In this document: one piece after another, positions 26,494 to 35,413 of the stretch
How the letters are laid out: every line of letters begins with the position of its first letter
Position numbering within the stretch: position 1 is the first letter of the stretch
Assembly: GCA_018221135.1 (NCBI GenBank)
Contig: JAAOYB010000006.1
Location: 1-48,087, forward strand
From: Candidatus Woesearchaeota archaeon
GTDB taxonomy: Archaea > Nanobdellota > Nanobdellia > Woesearchaeales > BM511
Length of the DNA stretch: 48,087 nt
Direction: 5' to 3'
Position numbers and translations under genes: made by a program
The notes under the pieces: model-generated
The model's database searches: none
Told to the model about the DNA's origin: nothing
What the model saw: only the letters and a program-made list of their open reading frames with translations

Positions 26494-27194
26494 AAACGTA
26501 TTATGTTTGCTTTCTTCTTAGAGGCCCTCATCACCACTTGATCAAAAGGTTTTATACTAAAATTCTTCCTACTATTATCAAAAGCAACCCTTGCCCGCCC
26601 TCTTTTTATGATGAACTTAACCTCGGACTTCTCAGAGAATAATTTATGCGTGATGCTCGTGTTAGAAACATTGTTAAGCGCGACTCCGACTCCTTTAAGA
26701 AAACTTTTCTTTGTCACGCTCTTAAAATACGCGTCGCTTCCAAAAACCGTGCTGGTAATCACGCCATCACCTATTAATTCTTTTTTGAAAACTTTTTTCT
26801 TATCTATGTATAAGTCAAAACGAATAGCTTGAGCCAAGTCAGAGTTTCTGATGATGACGTCGTTAGCCGCGTACAAACCAACTTTTTTTTGGTTGATGTA
26901 CGCTTCGAGTTTCCTAAAACTAAAAACTTCGTATTTATTCTTAGTTATGACATCCAAGAAACTATCGAAGATAGAAATGTTGCATTTGTTGCAAACCTTG
27001 CTATCACGAATAAGCATTTTTGGAACGCCCGGGTACTTCCTCTCTGCTTCTAAGAAAGTCCCGTCGCCGCCTAAGCAAAGGATTACGTCCGCGTTTCTAA
27101 GACTGTACGCGTATCCTTGTCTTATTATTTCTTTTTTGTAACCACTAATAACTTTTTTGTTCTTGGCTACTATCCCTATTTTTTTAATCATCAC
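26490..27194 (-). CDS. NAD kinase
   Basis: CLGGDGTFLEAER motif, AANDVIIRNS, ELIGDGVITSTVFGSDAYFKSV; start may be the second Met. Confidence 0.8.
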   Translation of the reverse strand: MMIKKIGIVAKNKKVISGYKKEIIRQGYAYSLRNADVILCLGGDGTFLEAERKYPGVPKMLIRDSKVCNKCNISIFDSFLDVITKNKYEVFSFRKLEAYINQKKVGLYAANDVIIRNSDLAQAIRFDLYIDKKKVFKKELIGDGVITSTVFGSDAYFKSVTKKSFLKGVGVALNNVSNTSITHKLFSEKSEVKFIIKRGRARVAFDNSRKNFSIKPFDQVVMRASKKKANIIRF

Positions 27195-27217
27195 AAATCA
27201 TTTCTACGTATTTACTT

Positions 27218-27583
27218 TTAAAAATCTCCAGGGTCATACCCTAGCATTTTAATACTGCAATTTGTGAGTACTAAAAATCTGTGTTCCTTTAATAAGTTTA
27301 CTATTCTTACTGATTCCGCGCCGGGGTTCAAAATTATTTTTTTGACGCTTTTTGGGATTAAACTAATTAGTTTCTCAAAGATTTCAGGTCTTATATAAAC
27401 ACTCAGTAATTTAACATCTCCAGATAATTCTTCTAGCTTAACTGTTCTTACTCCTTCTACTTCTTTGTACTTATCGTTTATTGGGAAGACAACGTATCCT
27501 TTTTTTTGAAATGCTCTGATCGCCTTGTTAGAAAACCTAGTTTTATCTGTTGAAGCTCCAAGAACCGCGACTGAGTCACCCAT
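27218..27583 (-). CDS. CoA-binding domain protein (YccU-like)
   Basis: SVAVLGASTDKTRFSNKAIRAFQKKGYVVFPINDKYKEVEGVRTV... NPGAES. Confidence 0.8.
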   Translation of the reverse strand: MGDSVAVLGASTDKTRFSNKAIRAFQKKGYVVFPINDKYKEVEGVRTVKLEELSGDVKLLSVYIRPEIFEKLISLIPKSVKKIILNPGAESVRIVNLLKEHRFLVLTNCSIKMLGYDPGDF

Positions 27584-27584
27584 G

Positions 27585-27818
27585 CTAAATCCCTAATTCT
27601 TTTTTTACTGCTTCTTTATCAAAACCAACTATTATTTTGCCTTCTATATCTATTACCGGGACTCCCATCTGCCCGCTCTTTTCCATCATCTCATGGGCTT
27701 TTTCGTGATCTTGTGTTACGTCTACATCAACGAATTCTATCTTGTTTTGTGTGAAGAATTCTTTTGCCATCACGCAATACGGACAAGTCGGCGTTGAGTA
27801 AATAATTACTTTCTTCAT
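27585..27818 (-). CDS. Glutaredoxin-like protein
   Basis: KVIIYSTPTCPYCVMAKEFF (CPYC), MGVPVIDIEGKIIVGFD. Confidence 0.9.
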   Translation of the reverse strand: MKKVIIYSTPTCPYCVMAKEFFTQNKIEFVDVDVTQDHEKAHEMMEKSGQMGVPVIDIEGKIIVGFDKEAVKKELGI

Positions 27819-27869
27819 ATATAATACACCCCCATATAAGAATGGTTTAGTCTTACTTTTTTAAAAAGT

Positions 27870-28778
27870 TTATGTTTGTGTAATCGTGATTACCAAGATA
27901 GCGACTGTCATGAGTATCAAGCTATGTCTAACCCCGCTTACGAGGTCTCCTTCGCTAAGCTTTCCTATCACTATCCCCGCGAAGAACCCTTGGATTAAGG
28001 CGAGCATCAAAAAAATACCATAGATGCTCTTAAACCAATCCGTTGCGCTAAGAACAAAATCAGAGACGCTTGAGAACTGTATCTTCACACTAGTCTTAAT
28101 GTTCATAGTCGTAGTCTCACTCACTCCTTCTCCTAAGAGAACGCTTCCTGACTGCATACGCCCCAAATAAGGTATTAACAAGCTTTGTATGACTACCATC
28201 ACTGCAAGAAAGACGAAGAAGATGATGTAAGACTGTATTATTTGGCCGTGGATACTCGCCCTCCTACTCTCTTTTATCTTCTTAATCTCTAATAAGCTTA
28301 CTGTGATGCTTTCAAGAACGTCCTCGATGTTACCTCCTGCTTGCTCGGCTTCTATAACAGTTGACACAGCTCTTTTAATAACGTCGTTACCAGTAGCTAA
28401 CGAGAAATCGCTAAGCGCTTTCTTGACAGAGATCGACCACTCAACTTTATTAGCGAGTTTTTTTACGTGAGGTGTAAGCGCGCCGTAATCACTGGTGTTT
28501 GCTATGTGCACTATCGCTTTTGAGACTGGCATGCCACTCTTAACAGCGCCGACTAAGTTTCTGACTAGTTCTAAGAATCTTGATTCATACTCTTTTCTCC
28601 TGGCGTTCTCTAAGAAGAAATCAGTCCAGAACTGAGCCCACCCAATAGTAACTGCTAAGACTAATCCTGGCACGAAGTAGCGAGTGCCTCGAAAGAGTAC
28701 TATGTCAAGTACTGCGAAGAAAACACCAAATATTATTCCAAACCAATACTTTTGTTTAAACTTTGCCATTTTTAACAA
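27870..28778 (-). CDS. TadC/GspF-like pilus assembly membrane protein
   Basis: T2SSF-like: LVRNLVGAVKSGMPVSKAIVHIANTSDYGALTPHVKKL..., EAEQAGGNIEDVLESI, multiple TMs, next to GspE-like ATPase. Confidence 0.8.
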   Translation of the reverse strand: MLKMAKFKQKYWFGIIFGVFFAVLDIVLFRGTRYFVPGLVLAVTIGWAQFWTDFFLENARRKEYESRFLELVRNLVGAVKSGMPVSKAIVHIANTSDYGALTPHVKKLANKVEWSISVKKALSDFSLATGNDVIKRAVSTVIEAEQAGGNIEDVLESITVSLLEIKKIKESRRASIHGQIIQSYIIFFVFLAVMVVIQSLLIPYLGRMQSGSVLLGEGVSETTTMNIKTSVKIQFSSVSDFVLSATDWFKSIYGIFLMLALIQGFFAGIVIGKLSEGDLVSGVRHSLILMTVAILVITITQT

Positions 28779-28799
28779 ATCATTTCTCTTCTTATTTTT

Positions 28800-30689
28800 T
28801 TATACTTCTGGTTGGTTGAGTTCTAAAAACATCAAAAACGCGACGTTTAATAAAGGTATTCCTACGTATGTTCCCATGCTGATAACCGTTGATATCTCAA
28901 ATCCGCCTAGTTGTCCACCAAGCAAGCTAATAAGTGATAGGGTGCTCACAAAAAATAGTGGTGCAGCTATTAATACTCCTGTGTATATATCTGAGTAAGT
29001 AGTTATTGTCTCAACGTATTTTTGCCTTTCTGTCTGATACATTAGTATTGCTTCTTTTGATTTTTGACTCAAATAATTCTTTAGGCTGCCCCCTGTTTGA
29101 ATAGTTGACATGAAACCTTCAAAGAATTCTCTTAAGTTATCGCTTGGAGTAGTACTCGAAACTGTTTTTACAGCGCTTACCAAGTCGTACCCGAAGACCT
29201 CCATCATATTACTAATCTTCTCTACTTCTATCGATACGTCCCCGTATTCTTTTGTTTGAGCGATGAGGCGAAACATCGTGCTTGGACTAACACCTGAGGC
29301 GACGACTGAGCTCATCTGATCAATAGCGAAAGGCAGATTAGTATTGATGCTTTTGCGTCTTTCTTTTACTTTCATTATAGGATAATAATAAAATAAGAAT
29401 AACGTCATGAAAAAAGTTAATGTTAGCATTATAAAAGTCTTAGAAACCAAGAGCATAAAAGGGTTTTTTTGAACTAAGCTTACAAGAATAGTCATGCTAG
29501 TTATTATTATTGTTAAGATAAAACTAACAAAAAACATTATGTTGATGTACGTGTTTGATAGAATCTTAATATTGGCTTTTCTTATGTACTCGTACAATTT
29601 TTTGAAAAGTAATGGATAGTTATCAAGGAAGTACAACGTTATTTTCCTGACAAAAAAATTTGCTAAGTAACCTATGTTGCTAGGGTTATAGATTGCTAAG
29701 CTTTGTTGGTCTAACAATTTTTTTATTTGCGCGGCTTCTTTAGTTAAGAGATTACTTGATACGAGAGTAGTGGTTTCTTCTTCTTCACCTATTAAGTCTT
29801 TTAATTCCAGTATGCTTCTTGCTTTCTTGGTGTCTTTTGCGATGAACCCTTCATCTTTTCTAAACTTTGAGACTAAGTTCTTTACTAATTTAAAATTGAA
29901 GACGTTGCCGAGTGTTACGTTACTCGTCACTTTTACTTTTTCTTTTTTTAATGATTCAACTATGGAGTCTTGTTTTTTTGAGAGCTTCTTTTTTGTTTTT
30001 GTCTTGTCCTTTAAGAAAACTGCGAGGTTTGCCTTGTCGTGTTTTTGTTCTTTAAGTAAGTCAAGAGCTGTTTTCTTCTTCTCTTTTGGCTTCTCAGTTT
30101 TTGTTGCGTCACTAACTTCTTTTGAGACCGGCGCCTTGACTGGTTTTAAGAACATGGGCTTAGCAACACTACCAGGTGTAGTGGTAGGAGTGCTTGGTAT
30201 CTCTGCTTTTTCTACTCCCTCTACTTCTGCTTGTGTTTTTGTTTCTTCTATACTAATCGGGGGAGTGGGGGCTGGCTCGCTTATTAACTCATCAAGCTTA
30301 CTAGCGATTTTGCCTATCTTTTTTTCTTCTAATCTCTCCTCAAAAGGTTTCAGAAAAGAAAGAGGAGGCTTAGGAGCGAGTCTTACTTCCTCATAACTCT
30401 TATCCTCATAAGCAGTTATGAATATCTGAGAATTAACATAGCTTATCTTCTCAATTAATAAGTTGATGTACGAGTCGTAATTCTTGATTTCTTCTTTTAA
30501 GTCATTATCTGATAATAATTTTTTTTTGAGGCGTTGATACTTTTCGTATCCGAACTCTTTTCTTTGGTATTGTCTTTGAAGAGTCGCGTAGTCTTTTCTT
30601 ATTCTGCTCTCTATTTGTTTGTATCTTTCTAACTCGCCTATTAACTCTTTTAATTCAGAGTTATACTTTTTTAGTTGTTCAAAAACCAC
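28800..30689 (-). CDS. TadC/GspF-like membrane protein with long N-terminal coiled-coil extension
   Basis: C-terminal T2SSF-like INTNLPFAIDQMSSVVASGVSPSTMFRLIAQTKEYGDVSIEVEKI...TGGSLKNYLSQKS; N-terminal about 300 aa charged/helical. Confidence 0.75.
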   Translation of the reverse strand: MVFEQLKKYNSELKELIGELERYKQIESRIRKDYATLQRQYQRKEFGYEKYQRLKKKLLSDNDLKEEIKNYDSYINLLIEKISYVNSQIFITAYEDKSYEEVRLAPKPPLSFLKPFEERLEEKKIGKIASKLDELISEPAPTPPISIEETKTQAEVEGVEKAEIPSTPTTTPGSVAKPMFLKPVKAPVSKEVSDATKTEKPKEKKKTALDLLKEQKHDKANLAVFLKDKTKTKKKLSKKQDSIVESLKKEKVKVTSNVTLGNVFNFKLVKNLVSKFRKDEGFIAKDTKKARSILELKDLIGEEEETTTLVSSNLLTKEAAQIKKLLDQQSLAIYNPSNIGYLANFFVRKITLYFLDNYPLLFKKLYEYIRKANIKILSNTYINIMFFVSFILTIIITSMTILVSLVQKNPFMLLVSKTFIMLTLTFFMTLFLFYYYPIMKVKERRKSINTNLPFAIDQMSSVVASGVSPSTMFRLIAQTKEYGDVSIEVEKISNMMEVFGYDLVSAVKTVSSTTPSDNLREFFEGFMSTIQTGGSLKNYLSQKSKEAILMYQTERQKYVETITTYSDIYTGVLIAAPLFFVSTLSLISLLGGQLGGFEISTVISMGTYVGIPLLNVAFLMFLELNQPEV

Positions 30690-30724
30690 TTATTACCCTA
30701 CCCCCCAAAACTCTTTTTTTTGGG

Positions 30725-30919
30725 TTATGTTTGGTCTAATCCTTTTTTTATGTTATGAGTCGATTTTAGTATTTCTTCTCTCGCCACGCTAAGTCGTAGT
30801 TTTAAGAGTGTTAACTCTTTTTTTGATCTTGGAGTATTACTTAGTAACTCCTCGTATAATTGTATTAGCAAGTCTTGTTTTCTTGCTTCTTTTTTGAGAT
30901 ACCCTATTATTTCATCCAT
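30725..30919 (-). CDS. Small helical protein in pilus operon
   Basis: 64-aa ORF, co-oriented, short intergenic gaps on both sides. Confidence 0.5.
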   Translation of the reverse strand: MDEIIGYLKKEARKQDLLIQLYEELLSNTPRSKKELTLLKLRLSVAREEILKSTHNIKKGLDQT

Positions 30920-30940
30920 GAAAAAAACCTTTTTTCTCTT

Positions 30941-32524
30941 TTATTTTATTATTCCTATTCTGACAAGCAAATCTTTTGGTTTTTGATAGTACTCGCTTAT
31001 TATCTCGTTTAGTTCTCTATAACCATATATTTTGTCATCTGCTAATTTTTGCAAAAGCAGTGACCTATTACTCATTTCTTGTTCTAAATGCTCAACGGGG
31101 ATGCCTGTTCTTTTGCTTATCTTCTCAACCACTATTGATTGTTCTTTCTTGGGGGTCTCGTCTTTTATAGGATCCCATTCAAAAACGGTTGTGTGCTCTA
31201 TTTCTCCTCCGCTGCCCTCTATCTTCTTTATTTCGTTAACCTCTTTTATACGCCTATAATTTTTGTCTTTGGTTTTAACATGTGTTGTTACGCACACTAT
31301 GTCTAAGCTCTCAACTAAGCTGCTAGGTAAGTTAATAGGGTGTGTTTCTAACCTCCTAACAAGTGTGTTAACGCTTCCTGCGTGAAAAGTTCCGAAACTC
31401 GGGTGGCCGCTCGCCATTCCTTGAAATAGTACGTAAGCTTCTTTTCCCCTGATCTCTCCTACTATGACGTAGTCCGGGTTTTGTCTGAAAGTCTCTCGAA
31501 GTAAGTCAAACAACGTGACGCCCCCGTATATTTCTCCGTCTTGGTTAGGGATTCCAAAACCGGTCCTAGTAACTGCTGGGAGCCAATTATCGTGTGCGAG
31601 GTTTAGTTCTCTTGTGTCTTCTATACTACAAATCCTTGCTTCAGGAGGTATGAATTGTACTATCGTGTTAAGAAACGTTGTTTTTCCACTAGCGGTTTCC
31701 CCTATTATCATAACGTTAAACTTGTACTCTATCGCGAGCCATAAATACGCGAATACGTCTGCTGAGGCCGTGTTGAAACTTATTAGGTGGGTGGGGCTCC
31801 AAGGGTCTTTTGTGAACTTCCTAATAGTAAAAGTTGGGCCTCGCGTCGTGATGTCACTAGTATAAGTAGCGTTGACTCTGCTGCCGTCTGGGAGTGTTCC
31901 ATCAAGGAGTGGTTTTGCGTATGAGACGTACCTCCCTGTTTTCTGGGCTAGTTTCTCAACGAAGCTTGTTAAGGTCTCTAATTCGTTATAGATTATTTTT
32001 GTTTTGATGTTCTCGAATTTTCTGTGAACTACGTAGATAGGGGTGTTTATCCCGTTGCATTCTATGTCTTCTATGAAGTAATCATGTATTAAGGGCTCGA
32101 TAAGATTAAGCCCAACACTATCTCGATAAACGTAGTACATAATCTTATTATATGTTTCTTGTGTTATACTAGCGCCTATCTCAACAAGTATTGATTGCAC
32201 GTTTCTCTCTAAGTACTCTATTAAGATGTTGAGCTTCGATGCGTGCGCGAAGCTAATATTTATCATTTCTTCAAGGCCTAGTTGTACTAGTTTGAGAATG
32301 TTTTGTTCGTCATCATCAAGGACTGGTTCTAAGACTTCATAAATTAATTCTTTAGAGGTTTCATCCCAGTAGATCTGGGCGTACGCGTAAGGCTCCATCA
32401 AAGGGTATTGGATGTTCACCTCTGTTTTGTTCTTAAAATCAGGGATGGTTATGAGTTTTGGATTAAGGTCTATTTCGAACTTGGTTTCTTCTTCGGCTTT
32501 ACTATCTGTTTTTTTCTCAGCCAT
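30941..32524 (-). CDS. GspE/PilB/FlaI-like secretion ATPase
   Basis: Walker A MIIGETASGKTTFLNTIV, ICSIEDTRELNLAHDNW, YVIVGEIRGKEAYVLFQGMASGHPSFGTFHAGS. Confidence 0.93.
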   Translation of the reverse strand: MAEKKTDSKAEEETKFEIDLNPKLITIPDFKNKTEVNIQYPLMEPYAYAQIYWDETSKELIYEVLEPVLDDDEQNILKLVQLGLEEMINISFAHASKLNILIEYLERNVQSILVEIGASITQETYNKIMYYVYRDSVGLNLIEPLIHDYFIEDIECNGINTPIYVVHRKFENIKTKIIYNELETLTSFVEKLAQKTGRYVSYAKPLLDGTLPDGSRVNATYTSDITTRGPTFTIRKFTKDPWSPTHLISFNTASADVFAYLWLAIEYKFNVMIIGETASGKTTFLNTIVQFIPPEARICSIEDTRELNLAHDNWLPAVTRTGFGIPNQDGEIYGGVTLFDLLRETFRQNPDYVIVGEIRGKEAYVLFQGMASGHPSFGTFHAGSVNTLVRRLETHPINLPSSLVESLDIVCVTTHVKTKDKNYRRIKEVNEIKKIEGSGGEIEHTTVFEWDPIKDETPKKEQSIVVEKISKRTGIPVEHLEQEMSNRSLLLQKLADDKIYGYRELNEIISEYYQKPKDLLVRIGIIK

Positions 32525-32534
32525 TTTATTAGTT

Positions 32535-33296
32535 TCATCCTATCTCTATATTCTTTGTTTCGAGTACTAAGAAGTCTGCGTAGCTATTAAGAGTGATTAT
32601 TAAATCGTATTCTAAAGGAGTCACTCCTAACACAGAGCTTATATGCGCTGTTACGCTTGCCTGACCAACGTTGGTGTTGTTTGAGCTAGGTGTCATGTAC
32701 GTGTACCCCACGCCAGTAGCTGTGCTTGGGTCATTGCCAAAGTACAAGTTAAAACTCCCAGGAGGACTCACCCCATCATAATTAATACTGGTTATTAAGT
32801 CGCTTGCATTAATACCCGCCCATGCTTCTTCACTTCCAATTTTTCGAATCGTTACGTTAAAATAGACAGGGATTGTGTCTTTGTAATCGACTAAGGTGCT
32901 TAGAACAAATCTATCCCCATAGTCGTAGGTGTGCACGTTTGCGTTGCTAATGATTTTGAGATTTCCTACTTCTTGGCTGCTACGCTCATCTAATACTTGT
33001 GTATCGGTGTCGAACTCCCACACTACCTGGTTGTTCTCAACAAACAAGTTCCCGCTTGGGATGTCAACGCTTACGATTCTCTGAGACCCTTCTCCTTCAT
33101 TGGCGACGTACGTTATTTGTTCGTCTAAGTACGCCATGGTGTTCTTGGTCTTCTCAAATACTCCTTTGTCTTTTATCCTATCAATTATTGGCATCCCTAC
33201 CTTTAAGACTAATATCAAGCTAGTGCTGATTATTAGGATGTAAATCACTGCTGAGACCCATATCTGGGCTTTTCTTGACTTATTAGTCCCTAACAC
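32535..33296 (-). CDS. Pilin-like protein (class III-type signal)
   Basis: N-terminus MLGTNKSRKAQIWVSAVIYILIISTSLILVLKV. Confidence 0.65.
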   Translation of the reverse strand: MLGTNKSRKAQIWVSAVIYILIISTSLILVLKVGMPIIDRIKDKGVFEKTKNTMAYLDEQITYVANEGEGSQRIVSVDIPSGNLFVENNQVVWEFDTDTQVLDERSSQEVGNLKIISNANVHTYDYGDRFVLSTLVDYKDTIPVYFNVTIRKIGSEEAWAGINASDLITSINYDGVSPPGSFNLYFGNDPSTATGVGYTYMTPSSNNTNVGQASVTAHISSVLGVTPLEYDLIITLNSYADFLVLETKNIEIG

Positions 33297-33358
33297 TCAC
33301 TTCACCCACATAAAAAACTAATCAAACCCAAAAAAAAGGGGTTATTATGATAATATTA

Positions 33359-33757
33359 TCATACTATACTTTTTGTTACTACGTAGTCTTCGCAACCATT
33401 AGCTGTTACGCTTATCTCACTTGAGGTTGAGACGTTTCTAAAAACGACTTCTTCAATCTCGCCTGGGAGTATCTCATGACTTTCTGTTTCCTCAGTTATT
33501 CCCTTGACTTTTAATGTGTGTATCTTTGCGCTGTTATAATCATTATTAATAGTGAATATTATGTAAGTATTGATTCTCTTAACACCTGATATGGTAAACT
33601 CCATGTCCAAGCAATCATTAGCAGCGTTTAAGTTTAGTATCGCCGCGTTCTTGTTCTCAACATAAAAGTTTTGGATGAATAACACTAATAATAAAGTGAT
33701 GGCGACTAGGACTGCTAATAAGAATATGTTTGCTTTGACACTGCCTTTTTTTCTCAT
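33359..33757 (-). CDS. Pilin-like / single-TM secreted protein
   Basis: N-terminus MRKKGSVKANIFLLAVLVAITLLLVLFI; beta-rich remainder; within pilus cluster. Confidence 0.5.
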   Translation of the reverse strand: MRKKGSVKANIFLLAVLVAITLLLVLFIQNFYVENKNAAILNLNAANDCLDMEFTISGVKRINTYIIFTINNDYNSAKIHTLKVKGITEETESHEILPGEIEEVVFRNVSTSSEISVTANGCEDYVVTKSIV

Positions 33758-33828
33758 CTTCTATATCAGTATATAAAACCCTAATAAAAAAAAATAAAAA
33801 AGTTTTTTGTTCTTCTCTTCTTTTTTTT

Positions 33829-34344
33829 TTATGTGCAGGAAGGGATGTCGTCTAATAACACGCTGTTCTTTAAGCATGGCTGAGGCGTGCTTCTGCCTTT
33901 TACTGTGATCATCGGAACGATTTCTAGTAATTGTAGGCTTCCTGAGACGCTGCTTGCCGAGTAATCAAAAGTGTATTTTGGACTAACACTCCCATCACCT
34001 ATAGTGAATGCTGTGTCGTCTTCGTCGTATATGTTATCGTTTGCGTCTATGACTATCATCCTAATCCCTGTTATGTCTTCGTTTCCTGTGTTCTCAAGCA
34101 TGAACTCCGCGTAGTCCGCCGAGCTATTATAGCACACTTTCTCGGTGTTGCCTATCTCTTTTATTCCTATCTTGATATCGGTTTGGCATGCTAAGTCCAT
34201 CTCTGCTTTTTGCCCTGAATTCTGCGCTGTTTGCTCGACGTATCCTTTACCCCAATTCATCACTACCGCTCCTAGGGCTACTGCGAAGGCTATTAGTAGA
34301 ACTGTTGCTATAAGCGGACTGACACCTCTTTTGTTTACAAACAT
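33829..34344 (-). CDS. Archaeal pilin (Pilin_N/DUF1628-like)
   Basis: MFVNKRGVSPLIATVLLIAFAVALGAVVMNWGKGYVEQ. Confidence 0.8.
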   Translation of the reverse strand: MFVNKRGVSPLIATVLLIAFAVALGAVVMNWGKGYVEQTAQNSGQKAEMDLACQTDIKIGIKEIGNTEKVCYNSSADYAEFMLENTGNEDITGIRMIVIDANDNIYDEDDTAFTIGDGSVSPKYTFDYSASSVSGSLQLLEIVPMITVKGRSTPQPCLKNSVLLDDIPSCT

Positions 34345-34431
34345 TTTTTTATTACAGTTGCAATATTGTTTTTTTCTTATACTCTTTTCTGTCTATTAAT
34401 CCTATATAAATTTATCTAATAATGCCCTTTT

Positions 34432-34899
34432 TTAGCATAGCGGGATGTTTTGTATGATTGTTTTTGATTTCTGACAAGTGACGAGTCTATCATCATTAAT
34501 GGTTTGAGGAATTATTTCTACTTGTGCTAGTGTTCCGTGTTTCAAACTGGTTATAGTAGTTGTTTTTGAAGGTTTGAGGTCTTCGTCTATTATTGTATCT
34601 TGTGGGTAGTCGTATAAGTCGAAGAGGAGTAATTTGAAACTTTTTATCTCGACGTCTTTAGTGTTGGTGACCTCAAAGATTAATTCGTATTCATCTTGGC
34701 AGTAGTCTTGAACAGAGATTGAGAGAGTCTCACAAATATTGGTGTCTGTGCTTTCTTGCAACTTCTGGGTTTGTTGCTCGACGTGACTTGTCATCCACAC
34801 ATACATAAAACTACTCAGGCTCACCATAAAAGCCATTAATAAGACCCAGCCTATGTATAAGCCCATCCCTTTTTTGTTTGCAAAAATTCTTCTGTACAT
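34432..34899 (-). CDS. Pilin-like protein
   Basis: MYRRIFANKKGMGLYIGWVLLMAFMVSLSSFMYVWMTSHVEQQTQK; similar layout to the adjacent pilin. Confidence 0.6.
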   Translation of the reverse strand: MYRRIFANKKGMGLYIGWVLLMAFMVSLSSFMYVWMTSHVEQQTQKLQESTDTNICETLSISVQDYCQDEYELIFEVTNTKDVEIKSFKLLLFDLYDYPQDTIIDEDLKPSKTTTITSLKHGTLAQVEIIPQTINDDRLVTCQKSKTIIQNIPLC

Positions 34900-34913
34900 G
34901 TAGTCTCCTCTTC

Positions 34914-35396
34914 TTATGTGGTGTCTTCCTCTATTATTATCGCGTCGAAATTCTTTGGGTGATTACTAGTAATAAATTCGTGTGTTATGTTGTCAACTAA
35001 AGTTATATTAACATCTTTTTTTGCGATCCATACAGACTCGTAATAGTTAAGCGTGGTGTTCCCTGGGTTTATAACCGCTCGTCTCTTATAGTAACTCTTC
35101 AAATATATCTGGTCTTCTTGGTAGTACAAAAAAATTATTTGTGTGTCTCGGTTTCTCTCATTATTATACTGTATGAATTTAGCAGTGTAACTTTCTAGTT
35201 CGTACGTCGCGTTCAACTCGCCTAGTAATGCTTGGTTTAGTGTGTTAATCGCTTCTGTTTTGTAGTTCTTTGCAGTGTTCGTATCCTTAAAACCTACGCT
35301 TGCTGCTTTGCTGGTTTCTCCTACTAAGAAGAACAGCGATGAGAGTAGTATTATCGTTGTCAGCAAATAAAACTGTGCTTTTTTTCCTCTAAACAT
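34914..35396 (-). CDS. Pilin-like protein (class III-type signal)
   Basis: MFRGKKAQFYLLTTIILLSSLFFLVGE. Confidence 0.6.
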   Translation of the reverse strand: MFRGKKAQFYLLTTIILLSSLFFLVGETSKAASVGFKDTNTAKNYKTEAINTLNQALLGELNATYELESYTAKFIQYNNERNRDTQIIFLYYQEDQIYLKSYYKRRAVINPGNTTLNYYESVWIAKKDVNITLVDNITHEFITSNHPKNFDAIIIEEDTT

Positions 35397-35413
35397 TTTC
35401 TTCTTTTTCTTTT

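Noticed and set aside
29770-30396. 208-aa plus-strand ORF
   Set aside because: Antisense to the K/E-rich coiled-coil region of the TadC-like gene; F/S/L-rich composition is a reverse-complement artefact.
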